Positions 8,527-16,873 of a DNA stretch of 64,000 nt are shown in pieces. The stretch spans positions 1 to 64,000 of the forward strand of contig NZ_JBNYXQ010000001.1 in NCBI RefSeq assembly GCF_051380735.1, read 5' to 3'. The translations under genes were made by a program, and so were the position numbers. Origin of the DNA: Janthinobacterium sp051380735 (GTDB lineage Bacteria; Pseudomonadota; Gammaproteobacteria; Burkholderiales; Burkholderiaceae_D). The notes below the pieces were generated by a model. The model was not told the DNA's origin, searched no databases, and saw only the letters and a list, made by a program, of their open reading frames with translations. Every line of letters begins with the position of its first letter. The first letter of the stretch is position 1.

Positions 8527-8695
8527 GCATGCGCGTGCTGTCCGGCCAGCCTGAATGCGCAGCTGAAACCGGGTTTCAGCGAAGAGGAGCTGGCGGTTGT
8601 CGCCCGCTTTCTGATGCCTGCGGCAGGGCTGCGCTTCCGGCAGGATCACCCACCATTGACCAACCCACCGGAGCAAGACCATGCAAGTAAATGAA
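8527..8695 (+). pseudogene. Possible C-terminal remnant of a MarR-type regulator
   Basis: An open frame without a start codon reads SLNAQLKPGFSEEELAVVAR and then FLMPAAG up to TGA at 8693. The PGFSEEEL motif is typical of the last helix of MarR-family regulators. Only about 25 codons are recognisable, so this is a weak call. It overlaps the beginning of the thioesterase gene by 15 bases. Confidence 0.25.
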
Positions 8696-9118
8696 ATGAG
8701 CGGCCTGGAACTGATGCAGGCTTTCGCCAAGGGCCTGTTTCCGCGCCCGGGTATTGCCTATGTGATGCCGATGGAAGCCGACACCATCGAGCACGGCCGC
8801 GTGGTGTTTACGGCCACCGCGAATCACACCCACACCAATCCGATGGGCGGCGTGCATGGAGGGTTTGCCGCCACCGTGCTCGATACCGTGACCGGGTGCG
8901 CCACGCACACGGTGCTGCCGGCCGGTGTCAGCTACGGCACGACCGACCTGAATATCAAGATGTGCCGGCCGCTGCCGTTCGACCAAACTTTATATGCGGA
9001 AGGGAAAGTCATCAATGCGGGGCGCAATCTGGTCATTTCGGAAGGCACCATACGCGACGAGGCTGGCAAAATCTACGCGCACGCCACGGCCACCTGCATG
9101 ATTATCCGCCCGTCCTGA
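8681..9118 (+). CDS. PaaI-family (hotdog fold) thioesterase
   Basis: This 145-residue protein is of the usual length for single-domain hotdog thioesterases that hydrolyse acyl- or aryl-CoA in the cytosol. The signature region THTNPMGGVHGGFAATVLDT (about 48-67) contains the HGG turn and the conserved acidic residue on the central helix. The start ATG at 8681 has GGAG 8 bases upstream. Substrate cannot be told from sequence. Its 3' end overlaps the convergent acyltransferase gene by 17 bases. Confidence 0.85.
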   Translation: MQVNEMSGLELMQAFAKGLFPRPGIAYVMPMEADTIEHGRVVFTATANHTHTNPMGGVHGGFAATVLDTVTGCATHTVLPAGVSYGTTDLNIKMCRPLPFDQTLYAEGKVINAGRNLVISEGTIRDEAGKIYAHATATCMIIRPS

Positions 9119-10262
9119 GCACCACTGCCGCTGCCGTGCGCCGGGCATGCCACGCGCGCAGCGCGCGGTTGGCCGGTTCGGACACGTAACGGCTGACCAG
9201 CATCGCCAGCAAGGCTGACAAGGCCACGAACAGCACCAGATACGGCAGCCGCATGGCGTAACTCACTTCCGCCCTGGTCAGGAAATTGCGCATCACCGCC
9301 AGCACGATCACGTGAAACAAATACAGCTCATAACTTTGGCGCCCGGCCCAGCGCAGCGGCGTTCCGAGCTTGCCCGTGGTCCAGCCCGGCGCGCTTTCAC
9401 CGTGGGCGCCCAGCAGGATGCCGGCAGTCGCCAGCGCGATTGCCGTAAAGCCAAATATTTCGTGGCCGCCAATGCCGCGCAGGTAAATCAGCGGCAGCGC
9501 CATGCCGCAGGCCACGCGCAAGATGCGTCGCGCCTGGAAGGGCAAGGCCAGCTGCGGCGCCAGCAAGGCAGTCAGGCAACCGATCGAGATGGCATCGAAG
9601 CAGGCAAAATAGCCGTACATGAAAAACAGCTCATTGCCAGCGTGTGCGGCGCGATACAGCGGGCCGGTCACGACCGCAGCAAGGCACACCAGGGCTACCA
9701 GCCAGGTGCGGCGCAACAGCAGGCAGAGCGGCGGCAGGCTCAGATAAAACATTTCTTCGACCGATAGCGACCAATAAACGTTGAGGCAGTAGTTGAAATA
9801 GCCAGCTGACTGCATCAACACGTTATGCCAGAAGGTCAGGATGGACAGGATGGCGATGCCAAAATAACTGGCCGGCAAAGGTGGCTTGGCGTCACCGTTG
9901 TTGAAGAAGGGAACGTCCAGCACGCCCAGCACCGTGATGATGGCCAGTGCAAGCAGCAAGCTGGGCACGATGCGAGCGGCACGCATCACATAAAAGCTGC
10001 GTGCATCGATGTTGCGCAAGCTGCCCCAGCGCCGCAGAATGCCGCTGGTGATCAGATAGCCGGAAATGACAAAAAAGATCGTCACGCCATAGTTGCCGTT
10101 GAAGGCAATCGCCTTGATGGCGTCACGGCCCAGCAAGCTGCCCAGCGGACTGTCAAACAGGCCAAAGGCCAGTGTAAAGTGCAGGACCAGCACGCAGGCA
10201 ATCGCCACACCGCGCAAAAAATCGATGCGCGCGCTGCGCGTGCCGGTATTGTTGTGATTCAT
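9102..10262 (-). CDS. Acyltransferase-3 family membrane protein
   Basis: This 386-residue inner-membrane protein probably O-acylates (often acetylates) a cell-surface sugar. The N-terminus carries the family signature RIDFLRGVAIACVLVLHF with the catalytic-site His after the first helix, then YGVTIFFVISGYLITSGIL and about ten membrane spans (SVEEMFYLSLP motif). The start is set at 10262 because AAGGAG lies 5-10 bases before that ATG; the frame is open further upstream without one. It is not next to polysaccharide genes, so the acceptor is unknown. Confidence 0.85.
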   Translation of the reverse strand: MNHNNTGTRSARIDFLRGVAIACVLVLHFTLAFGLFDSPLGSLLGRDAIKAIAFNGNYGVTIFFVISGYLITSGILRRWGSLRNIDARSFYVMRAARIVPSLLLALAIITVLGVLDVPFFNNGDAKPPLPASYFGIAILSILTFWHNVLMQSAGYFNYCLNVYWSLSVEEMFYLSLPPLCLLLRRTWLVALVCLAAVVTGPLYRAAHAGNELFFMYGYFACFDAISIGCLTALLAPQLALPFQARRILRVACGMALPLIYLRGIGGHEIFGFTAIALATAGILLGAHGESAPGWTTGKLGTPLRWAGRQSYELYLFHVIVLAVMRNFLTRAEVSYAMRLPYLVLFVALSALLAMLVSRYVSEPANRALRAWHARRTAAAVVLRTGG

Positions 10263-10330
10263 GAAGCTCCTTGGGCGAGAGTCGGGTGCACGCAGTATCT
10301 GGCATGGCGCGCTGAACCCCAAGCACTGTT

Positions 10331-11332
10331 TTACGCCGACGGGGTTTTCTTGCGCAGCAGACTGCCCGCCGCATTGCTGTCGAAACGCCCTGCCTCTTCG
10401 ATATAACCATGCACGGTGCCGTCATGGCGCCAGCCGCCCTGGCGCTTGATGGCCTGGAAGTCGGCGCCGGCGCGGTGCGCGCTGGTGGCCATGCCGCGCC
10501 GCAGGCTGTGGCTCGACAGTTCCGGTACATAATCGAGCCCCGCCAGCCGGGCGCAGCTTTCCAGTATGGTGTTGATGCTGCCCGCATGCAGCGGCTTGTC
10601 GGCCACATGACCCCATTGATTGACGGTGCGCAGCAGCGGCCCGGCGGCAATCCCCGCGGCTGCCAGCCAGTTCTTCAGTGCCGTCGCCGGGCAGCACTCC
10701 CCTTCCCCATACGGCACCGCCTTGACGATGCCCTCGCCCGTTTGATCCGTTTTCGAGCGCGGCAAGGTGATCACCATGCCTTGCGGCTCCCAGCTGACAT
10801 CGTCCACGCGCAAGGCCACCAGCTCGCTGCGGCGAAAACCGCCGAAAAAACCCAGTTGCAGCAAGGCGCTGTCGCGCAGCGCCTTCAGCGTGCCCAGTTC
10901 ATGCAGGCGCGCAACGATGGTTTCCAGGTCTTCCAGGGGCAGCGCCTTGGCCTTTTTTTTCGGCTTGCCGTGCAGGCGGGCGATACCGGCCAGCGTTTTG
11001 CGCACGGTAGGCGTCGCCGCTGCATCAAAAAAGCCCTGATAAACATGCCATTGCGACAGCGCCGTCAGGCGCAAGGCCAGGGTGCGTGCGTTCAGGGTAT
11101 CGGCATGGGCCAGCAGATAGCGGATCACAGCTGCTTCATCAGCCGGCAACGCCCCACCCCAGGCCTGGAAGTGGCGGATCGCCGAGCGGTAGGCGCGGCG
11201 CGTGTTGTCGGCGGTGGCGGCGGCCAGGAAAGCCTGGTGTCGCGCGACCAGTTCGGCATTGATCAGGGCGCCGCGTAACGGCACGACGGCTTGCGTGGCG
11301 GCGGGTGATTTTTTCAGGGGGTGCTGGGCCAT
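10331..11332 (-). CDS. Tyrosine recombinase (phage-type integrase family)
   Basis: This 333-residue site-specific recombinase has an N-terminal SAM-like core-binding domain (NTRRAYRSAIRHFQAWG, about 43-130) and a C-terminal catalytic domain. All catalytic residues are visible: Arg in GFRRSELVALRVDD, Lys in LPRSKTDQTGEG, HxxR in SHSLRRGMATSAH, His/Trp in GGWRHDGTV, and Tyr in HGYIEEAGRF. The start ATG at 11332 is chosen because the upstream extension lacks conserved sequence. It is divergent from a KfrA-like gene; a similar pairing occurs in related chromosomes (from memory). No attachment site or cargo is evident, so it may be a resident recombinase rather than a prophage integrase. Confidence 0.85.
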   Translation of the reverse strand: MAQHPLKKSPAATQAVVPLRGALINAELVARHQAFLAAATADNTRRAYRSAIRHFQAWGGALPADEAAVIRYLLAHADTLNARTLALRLTALSQWHVYQGFFDAAATPTVRKTLAGIARLHGKPKKKAKALPLEDLETIVARLHELGTLKALRDSALLQLGFFGGFRRSELVALRVDDVSWEPQGMVITLPRSKTDQTGEGIVKAVPYGEGECCPATALKNWLAAAGIAAGPLLRTVNQWGHVADKPLHAGSINTILESCARLAGLDYVPELSSHSLRRGMATSAHRAGADFQAIKRQGGWRHDGTVHGYIEEAGRFDSNAAGSLLRKKTPSA

Positions 11333-11468
11333 GGAATGCGGGAAAACAGGGTTTTGTACTGGGTATGACGCAGGATACCACGCACAACGCCACCATAACC
11401 CACGATAATACATTTTATCGAGACTTATTTTTTACATTTTTTTGAAAATTTATATCGTAATATTATCT

Positions 11469-11491
11469 CGTATTACGTATCATGTAATACG
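11469..11491. promoter_or_regulatory. Palindrome between recombinase and kfrA-like genes
   Basis: Arms CGTATTAC (11469-11476) and GTAATACG (11484-11491) are exact complements around a 7-base spacer. The site lies in a very AT-rich intergenic region 28 bases before the KfrA-like start. KfrA of plasmids represses its own gene by binding inverted repeats over its promoter, so an operator role is plausible; a recombinase core site is the alternative. Confidence 0.55.
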
Positions 11492-11519
11492 TTACTAAAT
11501 TTCGTTCATAGGTGGTTTT

Positions 11520-12572
11520 ATGGCTCGCGCCGGCATTTTGTACTCTGATGTTATGAAAGCAGCCCAAATCGTGGCCGCCGATGGGCGTAATCCCACGGTC
11601 GACAATGTGCGCGAGGCGCTGGGCAGCACGGGTAGCAAAAGCACCATCGCCCCGCTGCTCAAGCGCTGGAAGGAGGAGTTCCAGGGCGCTGGCGCCGTGA
11701 AAACGGAAGGCGGACTGCCGGCCGAACTGATGGAAGCGATGCGCGGCGTGTATCTGAAGCAGCAGCGCGATGTGGCGCAGCAGCTGGAAGCGGCCATGCA
11801 GGAAAGCCGCATCGAGCTTGATGCAGCGCTGGAAAAACTGAAGAAAACCGAGGCGGAACGCCTGAAACTGACGGAAGTGCGCACTGCCCTGACGCAGGAA
11901 CTGCGCGCCACGCAGCAGGCGCTGGCCCAACTGAAGGAAGAACATCATTTTCGCGCCGTCACCCTGGCCAGCCTGCACAGCGACAATGCGGGATTGACGC
12001 AGCGCCTGGCCGACCGGGGCGAGGAAATTGCGGCGCTGAACCGGCAACTGGCGCAGGTACGCTCGCAGTTCGATCATTACCAGGAAGCGTCGGCGGCGCA
12101 ACGCAGCGAGGAACGACAAACCCAGCAGCAGCAACTGAGCCGTCTGGAACAGGAAAACGCCCAGCTGCAGCAGCGCTTGCAAGGCCAGCAGGCGACCCTG
12201 GTGCAACAGGACATGCGCCTGGCCCAGCTGCAAGTGGAGCAGCAGCGCCTGGAGCACAGCGCGGCGGCCGACCGCGAGGCGCTCGCCACCGTGCGCCCCG
12301 AGCGCGATCAGTTTGAATATCAGTATGGCCAGGCGGCAGCCTCGGCCGACGCCCTGCTGGCCAAGCTGGAAGCGGCCATGCTGGCGCTCAACGAATCAAA
12401 GGTGGCGCTGGCCACGCAGGACCGGCAGCTGGCGATGCTGGCCGACAAGACCGAAGCGGGCTTGCAGCGCACGCGGCAACTGGAACAGGAGCGCGACACC
12501 CTGCTGCGCGAGCACGCCGGCATGGCGGCGCTGCTGGCGCTGCTGGACGAACGGCGGCAAGAGAAAAAATAG
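11520..12572 (+). CDS. KfrA-like DNA-binding coiled-coil protein
   Basis: The product has 350 residues. The first about 110 form the KfrA N-terminal DNA-binding domain (YSDVMKAAQIVAADGRNPTV, then REALGSTGSKSTIAPLLKRW). The rest, about 80-345, is a continuous Gln/Glu/Leu-rich coiled coil with many EQ/LQ heptads (QQLSRLEQENAQLQQRLQGQ). Plasmid KfrA proteins assist partitioning and form multimers; this copy is chromosomal as far as the window shows, with no parA, parB or rep gene nearby. The start ATG at 11520 follows a GGTGG stretch. An autoregulatory palindrome lies just upstream. Confidence 0.8.
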   Translation: MARAGILYSDVMKAAQIVAADGRNPTVDNVREALGSTGSKSTIAPLLKRWKEEFQGAGAVKTEGGLPAELMEAMRGVYLKQQRDVAQQLEAAMQESRIELDAALEKLKKTEAERLKLTEVRTALTQELRATQQALAQLKEEHHFRAVTLASLHSDNAGLTQRLADRGEEIAALNRQLAQVRSQFDHYQEASAAQRSEERQTQQQQLSRLEQENAQLQQRLQGQQATLVQQDMRLAQLQVEQQRLEHSAAADREALATVRPERDQFEYQYGQAAASADALLAKLEAAMLALNESKVALATQDRQLAMLADKTEAGLQRTRQLEQERDTLLREHAGMAALLALLDERRQEKK

Positions 12573-12590
12573 CTGACGGCGCGCGCCGCG

Positions 12591-13241
12591 CTACCAGAAC
12601 TTCCACCACGGCCGCGCCTCCATCACCACCTCGGCACCATTGGATTCGACACGCGGCTCAGGTTCCGGCAAGGCCGGCGGCCAGCCCTCGGCGCTGATCG
12701 CCGTGCCGGCCAGCACAAAGCCGTTGCAGCGCCGCAGTTCGGCAGGATGTGGCAGGCCAGCCAGGCTGGCCAGTACGGCGCTGACCTCCAGGGTGCCGCT
12801 GGCGCAAGCCGCGTCGAGGTCGGCCAGCGCCGCCAGCATATCGTGCTGCAAGGACCCTTCTTCGTCCATCATGTCCAGTTCTGCCGTGCGCACCAGTATA
12901 TTGCTGTGACTCTCGCGGGCCAGGCGCGCCTGCCATTCCAGGTACAGCGCGTGGCGCTCCTCACCCAGGGCGCGCCGCATGACCGCCGAGCGCGCTTTCA
13001 GGCGCGCCAGGCCCTCGTCGCGCGGGCAGACCAGGTAAGCATAGTCGCGCGGCCCATCGTCCAGGTCTTCCTCTGCGGGCGCCAGGTACACATCCTGCGG
13101 TCCGAACAAGCACAGCCAGAAAAACGGCACACAGTAGGCCGCCTCGTATTCCATGCCGGACTCATCGCCAAAGGCCGGCCAATCCGTTTCCTGCGGCGGC
13201 GTGGAAAAATTCGTGCAACACAGATAAACACGGTTGGACAT
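12591..13241 (-). CDS. Uncharacterised soluble protein
   Basis: The product is 216 residues with no signal peptide or membrane span. It is aromatic-rich at the N-terminus (FGDESGMEYEAAYCVPFFWL) and ends in ARPWWKFW. The middle is helical and charged (DEGLARLKARSAVMRRALGE). The start ATG at 13241 is set by AGGAAG 6-7 bases upstream. No family recognised. It is convergent with the KfrA-like gene (18-base gap). Confidence 0.55.
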   Translation of the reverse strand: MSNRVYLCCTNFSTPPQETDWPAFGDESGMEYEAAYCVPFFWLCLFGPQDVYLAPAEEDLDDGPRDYAYLVCPRDEGLARLKARSAVMRRALGEERHALYLEWQARLARESHSNILVRTAELDMMDEEGSLQHDMLAALADLDAACASGTLEVSAVLASLAGLPHPAELRRCNGFVLAGTAISAEGWPPALPEPEPRVESNGAEVVMEARPWWKFW

Positions 13242-13522
13242 GCGTCGCTTCCTGGCAAAAGTGAGCCAGCTGGCAGCCTGGCATGCCCATTCTGCCATCA
13301 ACCATCGTCTTCTTCACGCGAAATTCACCCTGCGCGGCTAACATGCCAGCCGCGCTGGCCGCCACCGTGCCTCCCCTGGGCTGTGCACCGGCCGTCGCCG
13401 CGCCTGTGCTTGACCTTACCGTGCGCGAACGCGCCGAACTGCTCACCCGCGATGTGGCCAGCCTGATACCGGGCACCCTGGCGCCACTGGAAGCGGCACC
13501 AGAACAACACAAGCAGCGGCGC

Positions 13523-14251
13523 TCAGCCGCAGGAAGGCAGCACGATGTTCCTGTCTTGTTCGATGGCGCGCACTTTCACGGCTTGCGCGAAAGCGGCACC
13601 GCTGACCTGGCTGAGGCAGGCGGTAATCAGCACCAGGGGAATCGACCACGAAAAGGCGCTGAACGCCGGCCAGTGCGACTTTATGACCAGGCCGGTGATC
13701 ATGCCGATAATAAAAACAATCCAGACAGCGGCGGCCCATTTGGCTGGTACGCCGGGAATCAGGATCGCCGGCTCGATCCGCATTTTCCGCACCACCTTGT
13801 CCCAATTGACGCTGCCGTCCCTGGGATTGAATTCCTGCTCGAAAGCGGGAGCGGCCAGGTCCGCCCAGCGCCGGTTGACGAGTCGCCAGCCGACTACCAG
13901 GTTATACAGAAAGATGGCGGCGAAAACGGCCGCCAGGATGGCCTTGGCCGGCACAGCCATGACACTGAGCCAGAACACGGGGAGTATGATGGACAGCATG
14001 AAAAACGTCAGCGTCCAAGCCATCGAACCCATGAACAACAACTGATACAGCAGCCGGGTGCGGGCCTTGGGAAACAGCAGGCACTGGCACAGGAAGAGCG
14101 CCAGGCAGAACGGCAGCCACCACCAGAAAAAACTCCAGCCCAGTTCGTCATTGCGGTTGGCCAACTTGCGCGTCATGGCGGCGCCGCCGGTCGTGCCGAA
14201 CAGCAAAATGAACAGCGACAGCAACAGATAATTGATGCTGACCCTGGTCAT
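13523..14251 (-). CDS. Multi-span membrane protein, unknown function
   Basis: This 242-residue protein has about six hydrophobic segments: INYLLLSLFILLFGTTGG, SFFWWWLPFCLALFLCQCLL, QLLFMGSMAWTLTFFMLSII, AILAAVFAAIFLYNLVVG, WAAAVWIVFIIGMITGLVI and SWSIPLVLITACL. A hydrophilic loop of about 50 residues, with EQEFNPRDGSVNWDKVVRKM, separates the fourth and fifth. Its start overlaps the stop of the preceding gene by 4 bases (ATGA), so the two are translationally coupled. No family recognised; the 281 bases before it (13242-13522) hold no convincing gene. Confidence 0.65.
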   Translation of the reverse strand: MTRVSINYLLLSLFILLFGTTGGAAMTRKLANRNDELGWSFFWWWLPFCLALFLCQCLLFPKARTRLLYQLLFMGSMAWTLTFFMLSIILPVFWLSVMAVPAKAILAAVFAAIFLYNLVVGWRLVNRRWADLAAPAFEQEFNPRDGSVNWDKVVRKMRIEPAILIPGVPAKWAAAVWIVFIIGMITGLVIKSHWPAFSAFSWSIPLVLITACLSQVSGAAFAQAVKVRAIEQDRNIVLPSCG

Positions 14252-14607
14252 GCCGTCAGCCCGCGCTTAGGCTGCGCCATGAACCCTTCCACGTACGCCA
14301 CGAAATCGGCCTTGCTGCGCGTGCGGAAGTCGCCGAGGAAGACTTCGCTTCCCTTGACGGCCTTGCCTTGCCGGTCGTAACTTACCTTGCCCCATTCGAG
14401 CACGAACTCGCCGTCGGGCTCATCCTCCGGCTCGAAATGCGAATTGAAGCAATAGCCGCTGTGGCGGCAGTATCCCCACAGCAGCAGCGCGCCGCTGAAC
14501 CACTGCATGGTGTCGGGGCCGGGCTCGACCTCGAACAGGGTATTGACTGAGATGGTCCAGCCGCCCGGTACGCGCAGCGGCTGCAAGGGATAAGGAAACT
14601 CGTTCAT
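14248..14607 (-). CDS. Small uncharacterised protein coupled to the membrane protein
   Basis: The product has 119 residues and is soluble. The N-terminus reads MNEFPYPLQPLRVPGGWTIS and a central segment GEFVLEWGKVSYDRQGKAVK suggests a beta-rich fold. ATG 14607 is preferred over the one at 14646 because the conserved-looking part starts there and the longer version would run into the ltrA end. It shares an ATGA overlap with the downstream membrane protein. A toxin-immunity pair has this kind of layout, but no toxin is present, so that is not claimed. Confidence 0.55.
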   Translation of the reverse strand: MNEFPYPLQPLRVPGGWTISVNTLFEVEPGPDTMQWFSGALLLWGYCRHSGYCFNSHFEPEDEPDGEFVLEWGKVSYDRQGKAVKGSEVFLGDFRTRSKADFVAYVEGFMAQPKRGLTA

Positions 14608-14635
14608 GATGAGGCTGTGAAAACTCAGGTGTGCA

Positions 14636-15826
14636 TTATGGATCAAGTTCCGGCGGCGGACGGCGCAGCGCCATATGTTCCCAGATCGCCACCAGGACCA
14701 GCACGCCGGTGGTGATGCAGGCCAGTATCAACGGCGTATACAAGCGGCCGAAGGCCATCGGGATCAGGGCCAGGATGATCAGGATGCCCAACACGTGCGA
14801 CAGCGGCGGACCGCTGCGCTCGCTGCTCACCCATTTGAACAGCGCATTACCCAGCAGATACAGGATCGGGCCGCCGAGCATGGCGCAGATGCCGGCAAAG
14901 CTGGTTTCGTCGGCATGCAGCAGCGACAGTTCGTCGGCCACGGCGCTGACGATGACGCCGCCGATAATCAGCATATGAATATAGGTGTAGGCGCGGCGCG
15001 CGATGCGGCCCGGGTCTTTCGAGCCGGCGATGCGTGCCTGGCCCAGCTCGGCGCCCTTGTCGAAATACAACCACCACATGGCGATGCTGCCCAGCAAGGC
15101 GGAAATAAAACCGGCCCAGTTGCCGGCTGTCCATTCCAGGCCCGCAAAACTGGCGCCCGTCACCAGCAAGGACTCGCCCAGGGCGATAATCACGAACAGG
15201 CCGCAGCGTTCGGACATATGGTTGCCGTCGATATCCCAGTCGCCGGTCGAGGAGCTGCCCAGGCCCGGCACCTTGAACAGCAGCCACGGCCCGGCCAGGT
15301 CGATCAGCAGCGCGGCGGCCCACCAGTAAATACGTACGGCCGGGTCGACCGCGCCACCGATCAGCCAGAACACGCCGGCAAAGCCCGCCCACAGCGCAAT
15401 ACGCAGGAAATTGTGGCGTCGTGCCGTGTCTTCATGGCGCACGGCCCAAAGCGCAAACAGCGGACGACCCACCTGCATCGCCACATAGGCGCCGGCAAAA
15501 CCGAGGCCGCGCGTGCCGAACGCTTGCGGGATCGAGGCCGACATCAGCAAGCCGCCCAGCATCAGCACGAACAGGCTGATGCGTACCGGCATGCGCTCGG
15601 GATCGAGCCAGTTGGTAATCCACGAGGTATAGATCCAGACCCACCAGACCGCCATCAGCAGCAAGGTCGTTTGCAGCCAGCCTGCGGCGCTCAGGTGTTC
15701 CAGCAGCGCATGCGACAGCTGGGTTACGGCAAACACGAACACCAGGTCGAAAAACAACTCGATCATGCTGACCTTGCCGCTGTCAAACCTGCCTCGCGTG
15801 CGCAGCAGCGATGTTTTCAATTCCAT
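14636..15826 (-). CDS. ltrA: LtrA family (low-temperature requirement) membrane protein
   Basis: This 396-residue protein has about ten membrane spans, typical for the family. The N-terminal signature ELFFDLVFVFAVTQLSH is clear, followed by repeated Trp-rich helices (MAVWWVWIYTSWITNWLD) and MSERCGLFVIIALGESLL, the conserved ERxGLxxIIxLGE motif. The biochemical role of LtrA is unknown. The start ATG 15826 is the first of the frame. It may be the upstream gene of a leftward run with the two genes below 14608, with a 28-base spacing. Confidence 0.85.
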   Translation of the reverse strand: MELKTSLLRTRGRFDSGKVSMIELFFDLVFVFAVTQLSHALLEHLSAAGWLQTTLLLMAVWWVWIYTSWITNWLDPERMPVRISLFVLMLGGLLMSASIPQAFGTRGLGFAGAYVAMQVGRPLFALWAVRHEDTARRHNFLRIALWAGFAGVFWLIGGAVDPAVRIYWWAAALLIDLAGPWLLFKVPGLGSSSTGDWDIDGNHMSERCGLFVIIALGESLLVTGASFAGLEWTAGNWAGFISALLGSIAMWWLYFDKGAELGQARIAGSKDPGRIARRAYTYIHMLIIGGVIVSAVADELSLLHADETSFAGICAMLGGPILYLLGNALFKWVSSERSGPPLSHVLGILIILALIPMAFGRLYTPLILACITTGVLVLVAIWEHMALRRPPPELDP

Positions 15827-15845
15827 CCGTTTCTTTCTTTGTTAT

Positions 15846-16799
15846 TTACAATTTAACCGGGGTCGGCAATGGCTGTCCCGCGAAATGCGCCTGCAGGTTG
15901 TCCACCACCAGCTGGCCCATGGCATGGCGAGTTTCCACCGTCAGGCTGCCAATATGCGGCGTCAGCACCACATTCGGCAAGGCGCGCAAGGCGGCCGGTA
16001 CGCGCGGTTCGTCGGCAAACACGTCGAGGCCGGCCGCGCCCAGGCGGCCCTCGGCCAGCGCGGCTATCATCGCTGCCTCATCGATCAGCGCGCCGCGCGC
16101 GATATTGACCAGGGTGCCTTGCGGCCCCAGCGCGGTCAGTACTTCGGCATTGACGGCGTGGCGGGTGGCCGGCGTGCCCGGCGCGCAGACGATCAGATAG
16201 TCGCTTTCGTGGGCCAGGGCCAGCAGCGATTCAGCGCGCGGCGCGTCGACCCCGGGTTTGGCACGCGGCTGGTAGTAGCGCACCTGCACGCCAAACGCGG
16301 CCAGGCGCAGCGCGATGGCCTGGCCGATCTGGCCGAAGCCGAAAATGCCGGCCGTCTTGCCGCGCAGGCTCGATGCCGGCTTGACGGCTTCACGGCGCTC
16401 CCAGGCGCCGTCGCGCACGAAACGGTCGAGCAGCGCGATATGGCGGGTGCTGGCCAGCAGCAGGCCCAGCGCCACATCGGCCACATCGTCGGTCAGCACG
16501 TTCGGCGTGGTGGTGACAGCAATGCCGCGCGCGCGGGCCGCGTCCAGGTCGACCGCATCGAGGCCAACGCCATTGACGGCGATAATTTCCAGCGCCGGCA
16601 AGGCCGCCATGTCGGCTGCGTTCAAGCCCAGCGCGCCGGTGGTGACAACGGCGCGGATGCGATCGGCGCGTTCCTGCAGCCAGGCTGCGCGCTGTTCGGC
16701 CGCCACCTGCCAGGCATGGTGGCAGGTGTAGTGGCGTTCCAGTTGTTGATTGACGGCGGCAGACGGGCTGGTGGCGAGTATCAGTATGTCGGGGAGCAT
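15846..16799 (-). CDS. D-2-hydroxyacid dehydrogenase (glyoxylate/hydroxypyruvate reductase-like)
   Basis: This 317-residue NAD(P)-dependent oxidoreductase has the standard length. It carries the Rossmann motif GIFGFGQIGQAIALRLAAFG (about 146-165), LVNIARGALIDE with the substrate-binding Arg, a Glu in FADEPRVPAAL and the catalytic His in LTPHIGSLTVETRHAM. The YYQPRAKPG region after the beta-2 strand has an Arg/Lys-type residue, favouring NADPH. The exact substrate (glyoxylate, hydroxypyruvate or another 2-ketoacid) cannot be told. It stands 19 bases downstream of no other gene on its strand and is probably monocistronic or read with ltrA. Confidence 0.85.
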   Translation of the reverse strand: MLPDILILATSPSAAVNQQLERHYTCHHAWQVAAEQRAAWLQERADRIRAVVTTGALGLNAADMAALPALEIIAVNGVGLDAVDLDAARARGIAVTTTPNVLTDDVADVALGLLLASTRHIALLDRFVRDGAWERREAVKPASSLRGKTAGIFGFGQIGQAIALRLAAFGVQVRYYQPRAKPGVDAPRAESLLALAHESDYLIVCAPGTPATRHAVNAEVLTALGPQGTLVNIARGALIDEAAMIAALAEGRLGAAGLDVFADEPRVPAALRALPNVVLTPHIGSLTVETRHAMGQLVVDNLQAHFAGQPLPTPVKL

Positions 16800-16873
16800 G
16801 GTTGTCCTGTACGGGTCGGTGTCATAAGCAGACGCAACTTAGCATATTTGACGCCACCCGGGGCTGGCCAGCT

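Noticed and set aside
10331..12572. Prophage or plasmid origin for the recombinase/KfrA region
   Set aside because: There are no phage structural, replication or partition genes around it and no duplicated attachment sequence was found.
13283..14380. Long rightward frame over the membrane-protein gene
   Set aside because: It is the shadow of the leftward membrane-protein gene from 13523 on. The first part (13343-13520) has a Pro/Ala-rich start with DLTVRERAELLTRDV but no family or ribosome site, so it is not called.
14248..15826. Toxin-immunity system in the small coupled genes
   Set aside because: The small soluble and membrane proteins are coupled, but no toxin domain is present and LtrA is not part of such systems.
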